A DNA stretch of 64,000 nucleotides, taken from positions 124,001 through 188,000 of the forward strand of contig NC_081331.1 in assembly GCF_022539665.2 (NCBI RefSeq), given 5' to 3'. The DNA comes from Daphnia carinata (Eukaryota > Arthropoda > Branchiopoda > Diplostraca > Daphniidae). Shown here one piece after another: positions 61,695 to 64,000 of the stretch (its first letter is position 1; each line of letters starts with the position of its first letter). A model generated the notes under the pieces. That model was given only the letters and a program-made list of their open reading frames with translations, was not told where the DNA came from and did not search any database. The translations under genes were made by a program, and so were the position numbers.

Positions 61695-64000
61695 GGATTA
61701 AAGCCGGCCGGAATGGAGTGAAAGTCGATAGGATTCCACTTTGATGCTGTGCATTATTTGCCTTTTTCTTGATTTGCAGCCTTGTTTTCTCTTTCTTTCT
61801 CGTTGTCTGCCATCTCTGCCTTGCAAATGAAATCAATCATCGTGTTTGTTTCTCCGTTTTCCTTTTCAATCCCGTCCGCTTTTCAATTCCAATCAGCCCT
61901 CCTTTTCCCAAGAAAAAAAAAGAAAAAAAGAAATGGAAAATCTAATAAAACGAATCAAGAGATCTGAAGAAAAAGAAAAAAAAAAAAAAAGTAATGGATA
62001 GAAAACTTGGCGGCGAAATATGGAAGAAAACGAGCGCAGACAATGCTTTCTAAGAACGGCATAACGAAGCTGAAATAAAAAAGGACAGAGAGCAAGAAGA
62101 AATTGGATTGAAACTATCTGGGAATACACAGTAGGCTATGTACTGTAGACAAATAGGTGGCGTGATTTCTTCCATCGTGTATATGGACGAAAAATCACAA
62201 GATTGCTTTCTCCACATGTTTGTTGTTATCGATTTCGTGGCAAATTTTTGACGTTGGATGTACGACGACGGTCGTAATAAGCGTACAGCAAAAAAAAAAA
62301 ATGGAGAACGTGTCAGCAAAAAAGGGCCAGTCCCTTTCGTTTGACACGAGCTGTACATTTTGCACGGCATTAATGAGGCTTTTCAGTTATGAATGCAACA
62401 CAATTGCTAGTTTCCTTTTCTGCAGACATTTGACGCAAGCGGACAAAGAGCGTGAATAGACGCTGAAAAAATAAAAGAAAAAGAAAAAAGGATCATTATC
62501 GACAAACATAAAGGAAACGTCATTCCAATATTGACGTTGTGAATTATTAAGCTTAACGAAAGCCTCCGAAGGGCAAAAATGGCAGATGACTGTTAAGGTA
62601 TTCATAATCCATGAACGCCATCACGAAACGGCGGTACATTAATAAATAGTGAAATTGCAATAGCCAAGTTTTCAATCTTTGTTCGCATTCATTATTTAAT
62701 GACACGCTAGCCAAAATGCCAGCAGTTGAATAGAAACACTTTTTTTTTTTTTGAAAATACGTCGATCCATCGTATTGGCATTGTCCCAATAATTCATCAC
62801 AAATCAAGCCAGTTTCATTTCTTACATGTTTCGTTCTTTGCTAATAAATCAAATAGATTTCTCCCACACCCATTTACACGTAGAAGAAATAAAAGGAAAA
62901 AAAAAAAGAAGGAGCAAAATGTGACAATAGCCAGTCTAACTGCGTTAACTAGGCAATATTAGTGCATCAACTATTTCGACATGGTTGTCTTACATTTAAT
63001 AGTTGTCTGGAGCCAACGTGTCCAACGCTCGACGTGTCTCTTGTCAACCGACGTGACACGAAGGCTTATATTCTAAATGATTAGCAAAATGAGAACTGCG
63101 CAGCATAGAACTGCCTCCAATCAATAAGGATATGGGCTTTAATAATAACAATCGGCACTACCGAATAATGCAGAAACAATGCAAAACCCTGCACCCGTAT
63201 TAGGCTAATAGCAAAAGACGCTTACAAGCAGAATGAGGACGCTTCTTTATATTATGGAATATGGGGGGAATTCCTCGAAGGGCAATGGTGCTCAAGGGTG
63301 GAATCATTTCTGGCAGCATCTCGTATGAATCTTTATTTTATTTGGTTCCAAAGAAGAGAGACTCGAGGGAACGCTTGTATCAGGATCCCGATGGCTTACG
63401 ATGCTGACTGGGCAACGAGAAAAAGAACAAGGACGCTCTCTATATATCCTACCTAGAGACGCACCAGAGGCGGACAAACATCACATGTATATTTCAAGTC
63501 GGACTGTTGAAACGCAAATGAAAAAAAAAAAAAAAAATAAGAAATAAAAATGACTGCAGCTAAACTTGTGCGTAGAATACCAAATGTGAACGCGCACTGA
63601 CCTTTGTGCTTGAGCTCTACAGCACGGAATGGCCGTCTGTATTAGAGTGCTCTATTTTCCTCGTTTGGTCGAAATCAAAAGAAAAGGGAGGCGGATTCAC
63701 ACAAGAAATGGGAAAACCGCAACCAACAAAGAACCAGCTGGATGACACGTTAAAACAACCAAGGGTCTAGTTGTTGACTAATCATGAAAGCGAAAAGAGT
63801 CTTGACGATTCTTGGTAGATATGTACGTATCTGGGCCAACTTGACGGGCAGAGTCTGGAAGGAAAGACTGCCGAAAGTGTCTCTTGGGCTCCAATTCGAA
63901 ACAAGCACTCGACATCCATCCCAGCATCTCTCTTGTCGCCTAGACTCTTTGCTCGTACGTCATTATCACCATATCTAACCCTTAAATCGAGACGCTACGA

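Larger units (their letters stand above)
53226..64000. other. Long non-coding stretch, probable intron/upstream
   Basis: No convincing exon is found on either strand in 10.8 kb. Open frames are short, follow purine or pyrimidine tracts and lack splice logic. Homopolymers of 10-17 A or T are frequent, with a G12 run at 55886-55897 and several microsatellites. The receptor gene to the left is missing its 5' exons, so this may be its intron or introns. Small exons could be hidden. Confidence 0.45.

Noticed and set aside
53226-64000. Many 60-146 residue frames on both strands
   Set aside because: All follow A/T homopolymers or pyrimidine tracts (runs of F, L, S or K), and none has matched splice sites or a known motif.

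Overview
This is a eukaryotic, almost certainly arthropod, window. Gene structure fits a branchiopod crustacean such as Daphnia: introns are short (mostly 55-100 nt), intergenic gaps are small, A/T homopolymers are frequent, and the encoded proteins are conserved animal proteins. The genus is inferred from gene style and protein flavour; no database was searched. Gene models were built by hand by matching GT/AG splice sites with reading-frame phase. For SIRT2, DNTTIP2/FCF2, DDX39B, B3GALT6, MAN2C1, MVB12, unc-104 and the LRR gene the joined exons give an exact multiple of three.

Layout. 1-10 kb is sparse. It holds an incomplete minus-strand gene for a single-pass membrane protein (5.3-6.9 kb), one doubtful membrane-anchor exon (8.5-8.7 kb) and a small secreted Tyr/Pro-rich protein with calcium-loop-like repeats (9.0-9.6 kb). 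10.8-53.2 kb is gene-dense and largely alternates between head-to-head and tail-to-tail pairs: MVB12 (-), ABCF1 (+), SWT1 (-), SIRT2 (-), DNTTIP2/FCF2 (+), DDX39B/UAP56 (-), B3GALT6 (+), MAN2C1 (-), unc-104/KIF1A (+), a ZYG11/ZER1-like LRR protein (-) and the 3' part of a GPR158/Smog-type class C receptor (-). 53.2-64 kb shows no convincing coding exon, only low-complexity, microsatellite-rich DNA. It is probably an intron or the upstream part of the receptor gene.

The standout feature is a 5.0-kb foldback-type mobile element at 18,681-23,693, between SWT1 and SIRT2. It has two near-identical 2.2-kb inverted arms, terminal motifs of the form TATGGCAAYCCGTTTTAC, a 6-7 bp target-site duplication (ATCATTT), and a 0.6-kb centre carrying three tRNA-like A-box/B-box cassettes. 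Each arm carries a six-exon, about 222-codon coiled-coil gene that is intact except for one in-frame TAA shared by both arms.

The genes do not form one pathway. Several are housekeeping functions: translation (ABCF1), rRNA processing (DNTTIP2/FCF2), mRNA export (DDX39B), nuclear RNA quality control (SWT1), NAD-dependent deacylation (SIRT2), endosomal sorting (MVB12), proteoglycan linker synthesis (B3GALT6), free-glycan catabolism (MAN2C1) and axonal transport (unc-104). ABCF1 (two sites) and SWT1 (one site) contain apparent reading-frame breaks, while the genes from 24 to 53 kb are intact. This points to local consensus errors or real lesions confined to 13-17.3 kb.
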